From positions 1 through 64,000 of the forward strand of contig SAXG01000061.1 in NCBI GenBank assembly GCA_012932865.1: a stretch of 64,000 nt of DNA, in the 5' to 3' direction. Source of the stretch: Amylostereum areolatum. Its lineage: Eukaryota > Basidiomycota > Agaricomycetes > Russulales > Stereaceae. The translations under genes and the position numbers were made by a program. Within the stretch, counting starts at the first letter, position 1, and every line of letters begins with the position of its first letter. The notes below the pieces were generated by a model. That model was not told the origin of the DNA. It made no database searches and saw only the letters and a program-made list of their open reading frames with translations. This document shows positions 62,092 through 64,000 of this stretch, piece after piece.

Positions 62092-64000
62092 ATGGCCTCC
62101 CGAAATTCAACATCGACGAAAGATAAGGTGCCCTGTCGTCACTGCGGTCGCCTGTTCGCGCCAGGAGGGGGTTTGACAAACCATGAGAAGGCCTGTGGCA
62201 AGAAACTTGCAGCAGAACGAGGCAAACAACTTCACGAGGAGGATCTCAGACAAAGGGCGTCTGGTGCGTCTTCAATTGACTCACTCTCGTGCTTTTCCTG
62301 ACATCCACTTGATCATGCAGAAAGGATGGCACCTACAGCAAGCTCGGAGGTTCCGCATCGTACGCCCGCTCCCATACGTCAAAACCCCACTTCTGCCATG
62401 CCCGACCGATTCTCTCCCCCTCCGATCGCCACCGATCTCGATGATCAACTTGCGAGCGATGTTGCCTATGCAACGAACGGTGCGTCAAACCTGCATTCCC
62501 GTCGTCCTTGTGCTCATCATTCGGCCACAGATCCCGACCTTCCCGCCGCGTCGTCTGATCTACGACGCGACGATTTCCGTACTTTCTATCATCCCGCAAG
62601 TAACCGCCCAACGGAAACTGTGCACTTCGAAGATTACGGACGCCCCCCCCAACTTCCTCGCGACCCACCACCACAAGAACCATGGAGGCCATACTTCAAT
62701 ACGCGCGAGGACTTCTCGATCGCCGAGATCATGCACCAAGGATCACTTAATCAAGACCAGTGTGACCGTCTCATCAAACTGGTCAGATCCTGTATCGACG
62801 GACCGGGAAAGTTCACGCTATCCAGCTATGCGGACTTGGAGAGAGCATGGGGGCGTGCAAATCATACGCTCACCACAGTACGTACATGCTACATACTACG
62901 ACACTTTTGTTAAGCTAGCTGTAGTTTGAACGTACCACCATATCTGTCCCGTACAAGAATGAGCCGGAGCCGCGGAAGTTTGAAGTGCACGCTCGCCCTC
63001 TGTGGGACTGGCTCTCCGACCTGTTGCAAGACCCGAAGCTTGCGCCGCACTTCGAGTGGGACGCACGCAGGATCTTCAAGTTCAATGGAGAGACCTTTGT
63101 TCGCATTTTCCACGAGCCGTGGACGGGCGACCGATGGTGGGAGATTCAGGCATGTACACAGTCTATACTGCCAGTGTTTGACCCGCTTTTTCTTACTACT
63201 AGTTAATCTAGACCAAACTTCCGGACGGCGCACATCCAATCTTTATCCTTCTCTACGCTGACAAGAGTCGGCTTTCAACTTTCGGCACTGCCAAAGGATA
63301 CCCTGTAATTGCGCGAGTGTGTAACCTTCCGTCCGACATCCGAAACGGCGAAGGTACCGGAGGCGGCAGGGTTGTCGGATGGCTTCCAATCGTAAATCCC
63401 CTTTCTCTGACATTTGCATAATTGTTCTTATTCTCGTCTACACTACAGGTCGAAGAAGACCCTGCCGAAACAAAAAAACCGGGCTTCGCTAATTTCAAGC
63501 GTGTTGTATGGCATGCGGCCTTCTACGAGATACTCCGGTCTGTCATTGAGGCGTCCAAGATGGGGCAATGGTTCAAATGTGGAGACGGAGATGTACGACA
63601 CCTCTTTCCAGCTATCCTCATTCTGTCGGCCGACTACGAAGAACAGTATGTAATCTCTTTCATTCTCCATGCCCAGTAATGTGCTAACAACTTTGTGGAA
63701 GATGTGTCATGTCACTGATCCGTGGATTTGGAGGGAAACTCCCTTGCCCTGTTTGCCTTGTTTCCGCAGAAGAGCTGTCGAACCTTTCTGTCATGTCGAA
63801 GCTTCGCACAGCAGAAGAAAGCCAGCTCTTGGTTAAACAAGGCCGTCAGCTTTCTTCTGGTGAACGTGAACAGCTTCTCAAAGCCCACGGTCTGCGAGAT
63901 ATAGAGGTACGTCCATGGTTTTGGTTATTACTACTAGTGAACTTATTAGTATCACACACCGAATAGAATGTCTTCTGGAAAATGCAAAACTCAGATGTTC
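62092..64000 (+). CDS. Plavaka (CMC superfamily) transposase, 5' part
   Basis: Exons in frame: 62092-62263, 62321-62877, 62925-63150, 63212-63391, 63449-63645, 63702-63906, and 63967 to the window end. The start MASRNSTSTKDK leads to a C2H2-like finger (VPCRHCGRLF... LTNHEKACG), then a disordered linker. The conserved transposase text follows: FERTTISVPYKNEPEPRKFEVHARPLWDWL, WTGDRWWEIQ, IFILLYADKSRLSTFGTAKGYPV, VVWHAAFYEIL and MSLIRGFGGKLPCPVCLV. This order is characteristic of Plavaka transposons of basidiomycetes. The third intron uses a GC donor (CAG|GCATGT) with correct phase. No disabling lesion was seen before the gene leaves the window. Confidence 0.9.

Overview
The window is a stretch of basidiomycete genome, most likely from a mushroom-forming Agaricomycete. 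The evidence is the many 50-65 bp introns with GTRNGT donors and CTNAC-type branch points, the expanded F-box family, and the transposon types: KDZ and Plavaka transposases, Tad-like LINEs, a chromodomain Gypsy element, and TA- and 8-bp-TSD miniature elements. About half of the window is mobile DNA or its debris, and ordinary host genes lie in two islands.

Region by region: 1-5312 is a near-identical duplicate of 22189-27483. It holds the 5' half of a LINE interrupted by a Gypsy LTR. 5.9-16 kb is a host island with an F-box gene, an intron-containing tRNA-Ala(CGC) with a hAT-type MITE just downstream, a cytidine-deaminase-type gene, and two tandem F-box paralogues (one decayed) flanking a GST-like gene. 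17.9-18.4 kb is a perfect 90-bp tandem array. 18.6-24.7 kb is nested LINE debris with two TA-flanked MITEs.

24.7-35.0 kb is a nearly intact chromovirus on the minus strand. Its gag and pol are joined by a textbook -1 slippery site. Between pol and the 3' LTR it has an unusual 3.1-kb module coding for a coiled-coil/CCHC protein, a small basic protein interrupted by TGA, and a one-helix membrane protein.

35.5-48.9 kb is bounded by two inverted copies of the 5' end of a KDZ transposon. The right copy carries the whole transposase gene. Three spliced genes lie between the arms on the same strand as the transposase, including an RNase H1 N-terminal (viroplasmin-like) protein. A 1130-bp MITE sits in the right arm. 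The left arm keeps the matching empty site, which gives a clean TA target duplication.

50.3-61.3 kb is a second host island with four well-supported genes: a TMEM184/Ost-alpha membrane protein, a Ser/Thr-rich single-pass membrane protein, a secreted CE2-like SGNH esterase, and an S9 prolyl-oligopeptidase-type peptidase. From 62.1 kb to the window end is the 5' part of a Plavaka transposase gene.

Splice sites were placed by eye from consensus signals and reading frame. Several repeats show homopolymer-type indels that could be sequencing errors rather than biology.
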